Source: Acridotheres tristis (Eukaryota > Chordata > Aves > Passeriformes > Sturnidae). Taken from it: 64,000 nt of DNA. The stretch is from contig CM072894.1 in assembly GCA_037013685.1 (NCBI GenBank), positions 6,884,841-6,948,840 of the forward strand. The letters run 5' to 3'. Below are positions 37,353 to 49,986 of this stretch, piece after piece. The translations under genes and the position numbers were made by a program. Position 1 is the stretch's first letter, and each line of letters begins with the position of its first letter. A model generated the notes under the pieces. That model was not told where the DNA came from, did not search any database, and saw nothing but the letters and a program-made list of their open reading frames with translations.

Positions 37353-37587
37353 AGTGTAGGAAGGGTTGCTACACTCTACCACATTGTGCTTCCCTCCTGT
37401 GAAACTGAGTGCAGAATTCCTGAGACCAGGAATACATTTTCATGTTTTTTATTACAGGATACAGAAGTGTTTAATTGTTGGAAATTTGTCCACTCAGCTC
37501 CAAGGACTAGAAATAGTGGCATCAAGCTTTCCACAAGGAAAACCTTATTTCCCTTTCCAAAAGCTCATAGTCCCTTGAAGAAGGAAG
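37353..37587 (+). repeat. Dispersed repeat of unknown family, copy B
   Basis: This is the partner of 31303-31547, in the same orientation and about 6 kb away. The alignment begins near gtgtaggaag, runs through cctgtgaaactg, the aagtgtttaatt block and ccacaaggaaaacct, and ends near catagtcccttgaag. Small insertions and deletions separate the copies, as expected for old independent insertions or an old duplication. An open frame (37311-37667) crosses it, but copy A is not open in the same frame, so I do not regard it as coding. Confidence 0.75.
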
Positions 37588-39454
37588 ACACGCCAGAAGT
37601 AAATAATCTGAAGTTGAAGGCATCCATAGAAAGAGGCTCTGCTTTGATTTTCATGTTCTCAAGATGAAGAAGGGACATGTGATCTGCTTAAATATCTCCT
37701 TAACTGTTAATGTTGCCTGATAAAACCAAAACCTCTGCGAGGCCTTCCAGGCTGAGTTATTTTAGGAAATATTGGTTAATCTCACTCAAAAGAAAATATA
37801 ACCTGTATGCCAAGCAATAAATATTGTCAGTTACTTATGATAGAAATAGAAAAATGAAGGGGTTTATGCATCGTTCATTTTTATTGGAAGTCATTGTTTA
37901 ACTCTTTTGCATTACTAATCCTGGCAGATGTGGAGAGGAACCAGAGCAGTTTTGGTGTGAAAGTAATATTCTTGATATAAAAAGAGCTCCAGGTTTATGG
38001 AAGAGACAAAATATATAAATACCTGTCTGTGATACAGAAAAGGTTAATATTCATGAACTTGAGCTGCAACAGAATTAATGATAGGCTCATCAGTTTAATA
38101 AATAAAGTGTTTATAGAGTGTATCATTTTGGGAGCAACACTAGGAGAAAAATGTGACTTAAACACGACCTTTTTGCTGTTTCTCACTCGCCAGAACAACA
38201 GAGTAATTTATTCCATCCCTCTCTTAAGTTTAGCACACTCTCCATCATAAATCTGGCCACATCTGTTGGCTGGCACACAGGGACTTTTTGTCAGCCTGAG
38301 AAATGCCAGCTCCCTTTATGCAGGTATATGAAGCATGCTGTCTTTTCTCTCTACTACTGTGCCTGTAGTCACAACCCCCAGGGGGCAGATAAATGGACGA
38401 TATTTCCTGCTGCTTTCATGCATGGAAGCCTGTGACTTGAAGAGAGAAGCAAACTCTCACAATACCTTTCTAGCAAAATATCCCGGTGTTTTCAAGTGTT
38501 GCGCTTTGCTCAACTACTCTGTCGTCTTTCTTCCCTAATTTAAACAAGAAATCACATTTGTAACTGGAAGATGATATTTGAAAAGAGGGAACTTCCTATG
38601 TAGCAGCCAGCTGAGGTGCTCACCCCTTTCCTTAAAGTGGTAGAAGAGCTATTTTCCAGCTTGTGACTGAATTTCCAGTCTATTGCCAGTGATTCCCATT
38701 TCTGAATCATCTTTGTCAGGAAAAGACTTCATTTGCTTAATCCATTTGTACTGCTCTAAATCTATATTGAGTGTTGTTCAAGCAGGCAGTGTTATTATAT
38801 ACATTCCTGTGCAATTAGCTGAAATGTGGAGGCTATCACATTTAAAAGAAAAAAATACAATAATTCCTTCTTAACAAATCAGTTTGTTAAACGTGAAGGA
38901 GCATCATGATGTTTCTTTAGATTTTGCCATCTAACTTTGTACCTAAACCTGTTCTTTACAAGAGAATAGCAATGTATCAGATAGGAAAAAGATAATTCTA
39001 AGATCACACACTGTATTTTAAAAGTGTATTGGAATAATGAGGTTGCAAGGTGTCAAAGTCAAGGGTTTAAATCACAGGTGAAGAAGTTGCCTTTCAAACT
39101 CCCATTTAGTTCTTTTTGCTTATACATTTAATTATAACATCATATATTTGATTGCTATTTCATTCTATTTGGAGGATTGAGCTTACCCATTAAAAAGCAA
39201 TTTCCTATGGTGACCTGTACTTTTATTATTGTGGTCTTGTCAGATGCTGCCTAAAATACAGATTTATTAACTTATTTGTAGACTGCCTCCCATGAAGTCA
39301 GTAGAATGCAGAATTATTACCCAGACTTACACAAATGAACCAAATAGTTCAACACCAGAGCAGCTCATTGTCTCAGGTAGTGCAGGGTTTTTTTCAAAGC
39401 ATAGATTTGCACTTTCAAAGTATGAAAAGGTTCTCCCGTGGCTTGCCTGCAGTT

Positions 39455-39520
39455 CTGAAGATTGATTTGGACTCAATGATCTTGAAGGTCTTTTCCAGAC
39501 TAAATGATTCTGTGATATGC
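39455..39520 (+). mobile_element. CR1 LINE 3'-end fragment
   Basis: The run ggactcaatgatcttgaagg, then tcttttccagactaaatgattctgtgat, matches the terminal bases of CR1 and its attctgtgat tail. Only about 60 bases are recognisable. It lies in the same orientation as the copies at 20.9 and 52.8 kb. Confidence 0.8.
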
Positions 39521-42500
39521 TCATGCCCTCACGGGACACCTGGGATGAGTAAAGGATCAGCCACAGACACTGTACATTGAGCGGCAGTGAATTTTATATT
39601 ATTTTTCAGGGCAGCATTGTGTTGCTATGACTGACACCATCCTTTCTGGTTTCTCTCCAGGAGATAGGTAATTTTATACTTCATTCACTTGATTCCATAC
39701 AGCTGCTGCCAGGGGTGAGGCAAGTGCAAACAAACAAATGACATTTTCCTTATGGATTTCACAGAGCAAAGAATGATGCAAGCGTCCACAGGGTGGGGGG
39801 GTGAACTGTGCCACCTGAATAAAAGTATTGCATAGCAACATAAGGATGAAAACTAGGCTGCTGCCAGCCACATGAATTATGAGTTTTCTGACCTCTTGAA
39901 GCAGGAATCTGAAACTGTAATAAGACAGATAGCCTTTATACCTCTCACAGTATAAAAAAGACTCTTCAGAAGCTGCCTGCTACAGGAATCGAATATGAAA
40001 CAGGAAACATCATCAGCATCTTTTTACATACAAACAAAGCAGGAGTCTTAGGGGGTTTTTTTCATCTATTTTTGCAAAAGCGCAAGAGAAAATGATACCC
40101 TTGATTACACGGGCCAGTTTTGACACCTGTCTTCAGCTGCTTTGTAGATAAACCTGATTTGTGCAGGCAGCAACTAAAGTAACATTGACACTTGTTTGTA
40201 AGGCAGAAAGAAAGCATTTGCAAGGTAAGATGTGTTTTCTCAAACAATGCAAATGTACAGCAGTCGTCTTCTTATTTGCATTTTAAGTGTTTGTGAGATT
40301 GATGCTGACTGGTCCGGTTCTCAAACATTTCTGCTATGTTCCTCTTGAATGAATGTCTCTGCCACACAGTAAGGGAAGAGTTCTTTCACATAACTTCATG
40401 ATCCTGAGGACACAGCAGAGTTTTCCCGGCTGCACAGGCACAATGGCTTAGATTTCTAAAGGGAAGGTGTTCAATGTACATGTTGAGAAGCACATGTGAC
40501 AGGATTTTCTGCAATCTGCCAAATTCCTTGGGCAGAGAAAAGCATCCAGCCACGATGACCTTGAAGGATCTCTGGTCTTCAAGGCAGACTTGTCGTTTTA
40601 TATGTCACACAGCTACCCAGCCAAAATATCCAATGAGTCTACAACAAGCTTCAGTAGCTTGGCTTTATGTTCCATTTTAATATCCAGCACTTGTCCAAGA
40701 TACCTTTGGAGAATACCAACTCTACCTGTCAGATGAAAACCTGAACTCTCAGGAGCAGATTTGGTATGGAGCAAAGATTTAAGACAAAACCCAGTAAAGT
40801 TACTGCTGGGTTTCTTGTGCTTTCTCAGTTTAAAGATAGATTTCCAAAAGGTAGTACACAGCTCTTTTAAATTAACTCCTACACCCTCTCAATAGCAAAG
40901 GGTTAATCATTCATCTGCACATTCCAGGGCCCAGGCAAAGGCTCAGTCTGACTTTGAAAGTGGCATGTCAGGTGGATTCATTCCACCTCCTGAAATGGGG
41001 CAGATTTTGAGGGGGCTGAAGTGGACACAGGACAAATTTCTTTGCCTTCACAGAATCACAAGATCTGGTAGAGTAAATCATACACAGGGTTGAAATTAAA
41101 TTGTGCTGTAATAACTTGACTGCTAAGAAAAATAATTATACTATTACTAGGTGAAGAGACATGAAATAAATGAGTTAATTACATGCCCACTTACCTCTGT
41201 GCTAAGCATGATACATCAAAATGAATTTATCTGCTTATTATAGGAACAGCATAACTATAGAATACATTATAGAGTAAATTATTTTGCAATCTATTTCGTG
41301 TTATACCTCATTAAAATTCTGCTCTCAGTCTAAATGTCTGGCTCATAAAAATCACAAGGACAAGGAATACTAATAAATAGGCCTAAACTAGAACGTGTAT
41401 GTGCAGTTAAGAGTGAATATTCAGAAAAAAAAAGCAGTTAATATTGTATTAACTGAATGCATTATCTGAAACTGGAATTAGACAGCATCTTAACAATGAG
41501 GCTAATGATACTACAAAGAGGAACAACGATATTAACTCAGAAATTTTGGTGTGCCCCAGACTAACCCACCATAAACGTAAAACACAGGAATATGAGCACA
41601 AAGTAACAGGTAGTTTGTGCTATGTCCTTACGTGGCCTACTATTGTGTACACTTTTAAATTACCACATTCTGAGGAGACATTGATCTAAAGATCCTTCTT
41701 TAGGTATTTCTAGGGTGTCTTGCAATCATTCCATCCCTTAGAAATCAGGCAGCATCACTAATTTGTCCTACAAGGGGCTGTGCCTCCCTCCCCTGGACTC
41801 TGGTAATTCCTTGAGCTTGTTTTCCAAATGGAAATGGTTTGAGAGCAGCCCTGGCTCTCAAATCCCCTCATGACTGCTGCACTCTTAATGACACCACTCA
41901 TTGCTCTTGATAATGAAGAGGGTGTTCCATCAGGACTTCAGTTTTACTGGTTCCTTGTTAATTTACAGAATGTTGGTATAAATGATAAAAGAACAACTTC
42001 TCATATATGGTTTAAGTGGTTAAATGGATGGATTCCATTCCTTTTTTTCTGACTGTTATAGAAATTGCATTAATTTAAAGTGCTTGAACTGAGTTACAAA
42101 GCACAGCCATCTTGCAGTTTTGGGGAAATACCACATTATGAAAAGCAGAAATATATTGAGTTCTACAGTTACACTTAGAAAACCTTTTATAACCAAGCTT
42201 TACATTTCCACTTGTCATTTTTTCCAATGATATTAAATAGTACACTGAAATCCCTGTAAAGTCCTGCCAGAGAGAAAGAACTTCTGGATTTCTACAGCAC
42301 TGTGAACTTTCACTGCATGCTGTGTCTATCCTATGGACAGATCAGTTTGATCATGTACCACATTTTGCTTCAAACCAGCATAAAAATTAGTGAAGCAGAT
42401 AGTGGCCTTCAATATTCAGGAGGCTGGTGTAGTTTTTGGAATATCTCTGGGTCACCATATGCATTTCCACACAGTGTCTAAACAAGGTTTTATTTTGTCC

Positions 42501-42975
42501 TCTGTTACAGCTGTTTCTCATTTTCATCTTGCAGATGCTATCTTGCTTACAAGGCAGCTTAGTTAAAAGTTGTGTTGACTCATAACACCAAGATGTACAA
42601 CATGCAGTTTGATGGAAAAGTACATAACCCCTTTATCATCCACAGGGCAAAAAGCTTGCAGGGGGAAAAGATTCTAGGTCCAGAAGTAGTGTCAAAGCTC
42701 CCTTTTTCTGTGAAGCATAGTCGACTATTAAAAGCCTAAAAAATGTGCTTATTCATCTTATTATTATGGAAAATCCTGGTGACTCACTGCATGGGCGAGA
42801 GAAGATGGTTTAGTTTAGTTATTACTGTTTGTAATTGAGTTCTCTGTTAAGATGGAAACAAAACAGAAATAATACAGAAGATTCCCTAAGTGTACAGGAG
42901 TTAGGGAGCAGGAGAGCATTTACAGGCACATCCCTGAACCAGTCAGTTCTTAACACTGAATAAATGTGCCTAAGA

Positions 42976-43025
42976 CAAAAAGAAGGGGGGAAAAAAAACC
43001 GAGAAAAAGAGAAAAGAGAGGAAAT
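42976..43025. repeat. Homopurine tract
   Basis: About 50 bases are almost wholly purine on the plus strand, including G6 followed by A8, with only three C interruptions. Such tracts can form triplex (H-DNA) structures. No element is attached. Confidence 0.8.
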
Positions 43026-45542
43026 CTTAGTCTTTCCCCATCCTCCCTAGAGCCAGGAGTTGGAACAATGGAATTTCCCTAGTGGGGAAACAAAGACATG
43101 ATGTCTAATTGCTAGGACATAAAGACTCAGAGGGAGAGCACGCAGTGGCCAGGAGAGCGGAAGAGCACTGACCCAAACTGTCAGAAAGACAGAGAAAGAA
43201 TCTCGGTTCAGAGTATGCACAAACAGTTCAAGAACCCAAGCACAGCCAAAAGAAGGCTCAGGAGTATTGAGGCAAAGCAAGCAGACAAGTAGTTGCTAGT
43301 CTGGTTTTCATACATTTGTCTATCTGAATGCACGCAGATATTCTCCAACTAAGGAAAGGCAAAACTTACTAATCTAATTTCCTTTTTTCTGCAATCCATA
43401 TGTACTCCTATAAATACTGAGATCTGAGGGAAGACTTGCTCAGACTTCCAGGGAACAGAGAGAGCAAGCCTGGGTAATGTAAATCTAAGACAGGGGATAC
43501 AATCCTGACAGCTGTAAGAAACAGGGAACTCATTCCCTTCAGTGCATGCTACAGGAAAAGCAGGAGCTGAAAGCTATTATTGAGAAAGCACTTGGCTGTT
43601 GGAGTGGCTCCTATACAGAGCAGACTCACAGTTCCAGCCAGTGGGAACCCTAAAAGATTGTGAAAGAGGACGGAGTTTGTATCAGGAGATAAGGAAAAGA
43701 GTTATTCTTGGTAAAGGACCCACTGAACTCAGTTTAACCTGTTATTCCCAAACCTGACTTCTCCTGAAATTTGAGAACTCTTGATTCAAGTCAATAATCT
43801 TGAAATCAGTTGCCAGTTCCTTCCTGGGGAAAGCCAGCCCAGGGATTAGAAGTTTCTTTTCTACTTGATAAATTTCTATTATGCACATGACAAGTGTAAA
43901 TTATCTTTTTATTCCCTGAACACCCCAATATTTTGACTTCAGCATCCGAGGGAATAAATGTAGGTTCTCATCTTTATTTTCAGGTTTTTTTAAGGCCGAT
44001 GTACAAAATAGCATGGAGAATACCAAATCCCAGAGAAAGAAGTAAAAGGGGTCAGAAAATAAACTATGTAAATCTTTCAGAAATTACAATATTTGATTTA
44101 GAAGGACATCCTTGAGTCAGGAGGACACACAAGGGTACTGATGTTGTAGAGTCAAACAAATCATACAGGCTTTTAATGAGGAAGTAATTGTACGGGTTTT
44201 TTTCAGAGTGCTTTATAAACACTAATTATGACTTGCTCCTAAATTTTCCAGGTGAATAAACAGAGCTAGGACCAGATTAGACAGCTTGCTAACCTCTGTG
44301 AATGAGTCAGCAACAAGCTTAGCAGCAGGTCTTCTGAATTTTTATTGATTATTGCCCTGCTTAAAACCTTACTCACTGCGAAAGAGACTGAGTACCTATG
44401 AGGCAAAGGAAAGTTACTTTAAAATATTTACTGGAAAGCTACTTACCAGTTTAGATAAGAGTGCAAGCCTTCAGTACCTTTAGTTTTTATTTTAAATTTC
44501 CCCTTCACTCTCAAAAAACAAAAATGAAGTTGGACTCTGTTTTATTGGAAAAGAAGGGACCTCTTTGATATGTTTACATGCCATTAATCACTGCATCTGG
44601 GAGGTAAGTTGCCCTTGGCTTTCTGCACGTCCCCAGTGTAAGCAGATAAAGACAACTGCTTTCCCAATGCCAGGATTCCACAAGCACGAGGGCCAGCCCT
44701 CCACTTCTCTTACATTTCTCCCTTCCCTGCAATCTCTTCAAAAGATCCTGTGCGCTAGAAGAGCCAAGTTAATTATTTTAAAGGTTCCAATAGTTTATTT
44801 TTCAGAAAGATTCTCAGACGTATGAATCACCAGGAATAACTGTAGTTCAGGAAAAACTTCTGGGAGTTGGATGTAACTGCTAGCACTTGGTCAGAATCAA
44901 TTATATGGGACCTGGAGGCAAAGGGAAGGGGAAAAGCAAAGCTTTGCAGTGCCCTTGGAGCACACAGGAAAGCCAAGGAAGCATTTTAGCTCAGCTTAGT
45001 GACAAAAAAACCACCCCAAACACCAAACAACCAAGGTCTAAGTTTTTGACCCTGATTTCAGTATCTTTGTGTTAAAACAGAATTGACGTGCACTTGTGCT
45101 GAACCCTTCTTTGAACAAGAGCTTTACTAAAAGGGGAAAAAGATTGGTTATTTTGTTGCATTTTTCCTTTTCTACTTTTGAGCAATATTCTCAAGCTTTT
45201 ATAGTGGTACAAACTAAGCTTTCATCTTTAGTCATACAAACTTTGTGCCTCTAATAAAAGTTCAAGCAACAAAGAGTAGTTTTAATATTGAATAAAACCA
45301 GCAAAACTAGAACACAGAATATTTGTGCCGCCAAAGCATGTTTCTGCACAGAACAGAGTATTCACAGGATTTGTGGTAACACTATATGGAATCAATTTAT
45401 GCCTGGCAAGGAAAATAAAAGTATAACATTTCTTGTGCGAAGATTTTTCCACATTCACTCCAATAGTGTGTGTCATTAGGTACATCTGTGACAAAAACAT
45501 CACTTAAAGCAGGCTAGGAAAGAGAAACCTTGGCTCACTTAC

Positions 45543-45608
45543 CCTATTACTTCATCTCTAGGGTTTGCCCTGGTGCACTTTTCCAGTGACATGATATTTG
45601 GATAGACT
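45543..45608 (-). CDS. Candidate 66-bp internal exon (weak)
   Basis: On the minus strand a plausible acceptor (ataagacaatccag) is followed by 66 bases and a strong donor, agg/gtaagtgag. One frame is open through it (one base, 21 codons, two bases, the same phase at both ends) and reads YPNIMSLEKCTRANPRDEVI. The other two frames contain stops. The composition is protein-like, but 22 open codons in one of three frames is common by chance and I do not recognise the peptide. Its phase does not join directly to the candidate last exon at 35881-35952, so another exon would be needed between them. Confidence 0.13.
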
Positions 45609-48600
45609 CTGGATTGTCTTATATAAAAGAAGTTACTATAATAGCCATCTTCCTGCACTCTATGACTTTTCAGTGATTGTTTCATTTGGCATAAAAAGTT
45701 ATATCCAGTTATTTTATAATAATGTACAGATTAGTCCATGTAAAATCGCTCATAGTTGTTTATATATCTGATTAATTAGCAATTTTTCTTTGTTTAGGCT
45801 ATAAACTGAAATCCACCAGTGTCTTTGTGGACTGAAGATTCTGCATTGGGAGTTGTCATTTGTGGTTTTATGGTAAATTATAAATTACCTCCTAGTGTGA
45901 CTATCTATTTTCATTTATAATTGTTTATGAAAAATCCAATTGCAGTTATAAAGTGTTTAAACATTTCCACTGCTATAATATTATTTCATATTATGTCAAT
46001 CTTAGGGGTTTTAAAGCAAATATCCGTCAATTTTGTGTATTTCAAAAAATACAGATTTGACCTTAAAACACCCCACCCATTTTACTGTTTTTTCCCAAAC
46101 ACTCAGCAGCAGCCCATGTATGCAATGCAATACATTATATATTTATGAGTCATTTGCCTTGTATTTGATTCAGTAAGGAGGAAATGCAGAATTAAATTTG
46201 AGAGAGGGACTAGTTCTCCAAGCATTTTGTACAGAATACATGTTAGATCTCGCCCTCAGTAGGACTCAAATGTGAATCTTTAGTGAGAGGAGGAACCTGT
46301 GACAAGAGTAAGATTTAAACCGTTTAGTACTTCCTGTGGCTGATTTTAAGTAGCTCCATTTTCTTATCAGACTTAGTTAATCTCGATTTGTGTTTTGGAA
46401 TTCTGTAACACTTACTGTGCAATGGAGCAGCCAATACCAAGGTGTGCAGAACCCTCCAGTGCAGGGAGGTCAGGCTTTTGCAGCAGTCATTACTCACTTT
46501 GGGTGGGGAAGAGTTGAACTGTCTGTAAACAGCAGACTTCTACACTGGTAAGGTGTGAAGGCCATTTTAGGTTACTTCATGTATAGCAAGTTGGCTGTCT
46601 TTCTCTCCACCCATTCCTTGTGCTTGTTTATACTTTGCAGTCATAGTCGAACTTTTTTTCTCCAAGAATTCCTACTGTAGGAAATAAAGTTTTTGTCGTG
46701 CAGACTTCCTTACTTTCAAATGAAGCCTTACCGTTCCAGACATCACTTTTCAGCTGACACCAAGGCTTACTGCAGTAAGCTAACAAGGAGTTCATAATAA
46801 TATAAGGTTGTAAGAGCTTGCTCCAATAAATCAGGATCTGAAACTTGGTTGCTCTCATGTATGTGGACCAAGATGGCAGATAATGTATTTGCAATTCCTA
46901 TTTGAAAAAATGGTCACATTTCACTCTTACCCTGCTGGCCTTGGGTAAAGGTGAAATGAGACCTTTTGATTCTATATGCCTGTATAACTTCCTACCAGAA
47001 TGAAAGAGAAAAATAATATTTTTAGTCCAACTTCTTCAATTATAGGACTTTCTAAGGAAAAAGCCAGAACTGAAAGCTGGTAGAAACCAAAGAGAATTAA
47101 ATTAATTGTTTGGCAGTAGGCAGTTGAATTTCTAAGCCTGTCCTCCTGCAAAGTAACTGTCCATAACTGCATTTCATTATATTAAAGGGCAGAATTATCT
47201 ACCTAATCTTCTTTCTTCATAAGTGCAAATGCTGATGTGTCATCTATTGAGGGAACATTAGAACAATGCTACTGAGCACCTGATCTTTGAGATGTCATGG
47301 TCAAAATTTATCATCTTTAGATCTTGCTGTTTCCTGATAACTACAATTTACACTGAAATATTCACCTCTCTGGAGCTGCCCCTGAAATTAACACTTGAGA
47401 CAAATGAGAATAAATGGGAGTGCATGTACTGCTGTATTGTCTCTGGTCCTACTGAGAGTTCTGCTGATAGTGTTGAAGATCCTCTGTGCAAGTACAGACC
47501 AGTAATACCAGTGCTTATGGAATTCAGTTTCTTATGCCAGAACTGATGGCAAAGGTCAAGGTGAATTCAATTTTCACAAACTGCATCTTTTTACCCATTT
47601 CTATGTGTACTTCTAAGCTGGCCTCTAGTCCATTCAAAAACCCCATGATATTCCAAGGTCCCTCAAAATAACTGAAGAAAACTTGAAAAAATGTTGTAGC
47701 TTTTGTACACAGGCAGGTCTGATAAATTCATTGTCCTGAACAGTCCATTTCAGAGCTCACAGGAGGACACAAGTGCAATACCAGTCCCATAACAGACTAT
47801 GGGAAACATTTCTTATTGCTGAACCTTGCAGATGTCATGTGCATTTCAAGCCTTACTGAGGATCTAGTTCCCATGACTTGAATTCTGGATTTAAGAGGCA
47901 ATGTGACATATGGTTTTTAACATCTCCCCAACAGGGTATGATTTCCATGAGTTCAGTATACTTGTCACTTTTAATCCAGGTTTTAAGAAGAAAATTAAAT
48001 TTCATGGTAAAAAAATAAATTATGGAATGCCTGAATCTTTTAACTTGGAAAGGAATTTGCAAAAATAGTTTCCATTCCTCCAAATTTCAAAGGAAAAAAG
48101 TATCACAGAGGAAAAACTGGAGAGATGAAAAGCCAGCATGTATTTCTGCATGGATTGTCCAGCCCCAAGCACCTACTCAATGATTTATGTAATAGTGAGG
48201 CTTGTGAAAATCATTCTTCTTGGGCAGCAGCAGGACCAGAACTGCCAAAGGCTGGTGAAATTAGTAACACATTTGGGCCCAAATCACTGTCTCTCAGCCC
48301 TGTGTAGTCCCACTCTAGTCAGTAGCAGAGTATAGCATATAGTTCTGCAGTAAATAGGAAATGTGATCTGGACTTATTCATCCCTAGGAAGATGATCCAC
48401 TGGTGTCTGCAAGTCAGCTGGAAGGTAACTTGCACTGTGTTCTGCCTCTCCACATGCCACGTACTGAGCAACTCTTAATCCCAGAGTCTAAGTTAGTTTG
48501 CGTGTGTAATTTGTTCTTGGTTTTCTGCCTGTTTATGTTGCTATGAATCTCAAACTACCCATTAAGCCATGATAACAGAAACAAGAACATCCTCCCCCTA

Positions 48601-49506
48601 CCTCTTGCCTCTCTCTGTGTCTCTCTCACAACTGCCAGAGGAAGGACAGTGAAGTAAGGAGAGGGCTAGACAAGCCATCTATGTTATTAATAATAACACC
48701 GAGGGGAGGACTGGGAAAATAGCTGCTCTAGAAACTTCTGGCTGCTGGATTAAGCCAATATGTGCTCCCTCTATCCACATTTATATAAAATGCTGCTGCT
48801 CAGAGATGTTGTCATCTCAGAGCTTAGAGGGGTCCAATCACACAAAAATGTTCTGGAAGTTTTCCTGTACTCTTTTGCTATGATAATCCTCTGTTTATTG
48901 AAAGGATACTTGGGGCCAGGTTTGTCACATGTGCGAGTAACAACCACTGCCAGCTGTGTCATTAGAGCTGGAGTGCTGGGGAGGAGGGAGTTAAGAGGAA
49001 GATCAAAGCATCTGGGATCTATCAAGAAATCAGGGCCCACAGCCAAGGGAAGAGAAGGAACTGGGGCTAAGATGATGGCTTTGATCCCAGGAAGAGAGGG
49101 CTGGGGGTCAGGAAGCATGAAGTAAGGCTGAATATGTTGCTTTTGGCCCTGGTTTGGAGTAGGCTCCTCACCCTTAGAGGTATCATTTCTCTTGTAATTA
49201 ATTTTATAACTTGCTATGTGCTTTTTCTGTGGTCTTGATTCAAATTTACCTGTGTGACAGCAGAGATAATTGCTAAGAGAAGCTGTGATGCAAAGCAGTG
49301 TCTGCATTGTGCAGGATGAGGTTACATGGAGTGCAGACTTGTGCCAGTCTGAGTGCTGGTCTATGTCACTGAGAGGCTGGCCAGTTTGAGCTGAAATTTG
49401 TGGCTTAAGGATGTCTGTCTGGGCTACAAGATGCTTGAAATGTCACCAGTTTACCCTTGGTGAAGATGAGCACCTAAATGCTAATACTTTCTTTTGGGTT
49501 CTGTAG

Positions 49507-49738
49507 GTTTGAAACCCTGCAACGTCACTCTCATGTCATTAAACTCCTAAAAAGTGATGATTTGCCCTTGTACAAAAGCAAACACCTTAGCTTGGATGGC
49601 GAGAGTTCTTGGTTTGGTGTTTGTTATCTTTTTTCTTTCTTCAGTCTGATTCAGGGAAGCCTAGCTGGAGTTTGTTCTGGCAAGATACAAAATGAGTTCT
49701 CACCATTCCACCAGCATCAGCCATCTCTAGTAGTGTAA
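49507..49738 (+). CDS. Exon-like open frame (weak)
   Basis: An acceptor-like run (ctttcttttgggttctgtag) ends at 49506. The frame that follows is open to the stop at 49738 and contains HVIKLLKSDDLPLYKSKHLS, a protein-like stretch. A second, stronger acceptor-like run (ttttttctttcttcag) ends at 49644 inside it. I see no strong donor. No family is recognised, and the T-rich runs are common here, so chance is likely. Confidence 0.1.
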
Positions 49739-49948
49739 CTTGGGGTTCAGTGTATGGCACTTGATGGATTTTAGGTAAGCAAATCTCCAGAAAGTAGTGT
49801 ACAGGATCTTCTGTACTTGGGTAGGGTTCTGGCTCTTTGGTGTTGTTACTCATCTTGGTCCTTCCACAGCTCATAAGTAATTCAAAGCCACTTTTTTTTC
49901 TTTTTAAACTGTATCTCCAGAGTCTGTATCATTCCTATATTTCTCTTT

Positions 49949-49986
49949 TTGTTGTTGTTTTTTGGTTGGTTGGTTGTGGGTTTTTT
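49949..49986. repeat. GTT/GGTT low-complexity tract
   Basis: A short run of gtt units passes into ggtt units and then a T run. It is an ordinary simple repeat. Confidence 0.8.

Larger units (their letters stand above)
37588..45542. other. Mostly unique non-coding sequence
   Basis: I find no gene in these 8 kb. It holds one CR1 3' end (39.5 kb) and a homopurine tract (43.0 kb). The 41080-41500 part is strongly AT-rich. Donor-like acttac motifs on the minus strand at about 41190 and 44440 have no open exon attached. Confidence 0.55.

Noticed and set aside
31303..37587. A provirus bounded by the two repeat copies as LTRs
   Set aside because: No gag, protease or reverse-transcriptase motif, primer-binding site or polypurine tract was found between them, and the copies are too diverged to assume one insertion.
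41187..41260. Minus-strand exon suggested by a strong donor (agag/gtaagtggg)
   Set aside because: All three frames between the nearest plausible acceptor and this donor contain stops.
44445..44480. 31-bp minus-strand micro-exon suggested by a ctg/gtaagt donor
   Set aside because: The would-be acceptor has no pyrimidine tract.
44530..44600. Plus-strand exon ending at gggag/gtaagt
   Set aside because: No convincing acceptor precedes it, and the frame carries no recognisable sequence.
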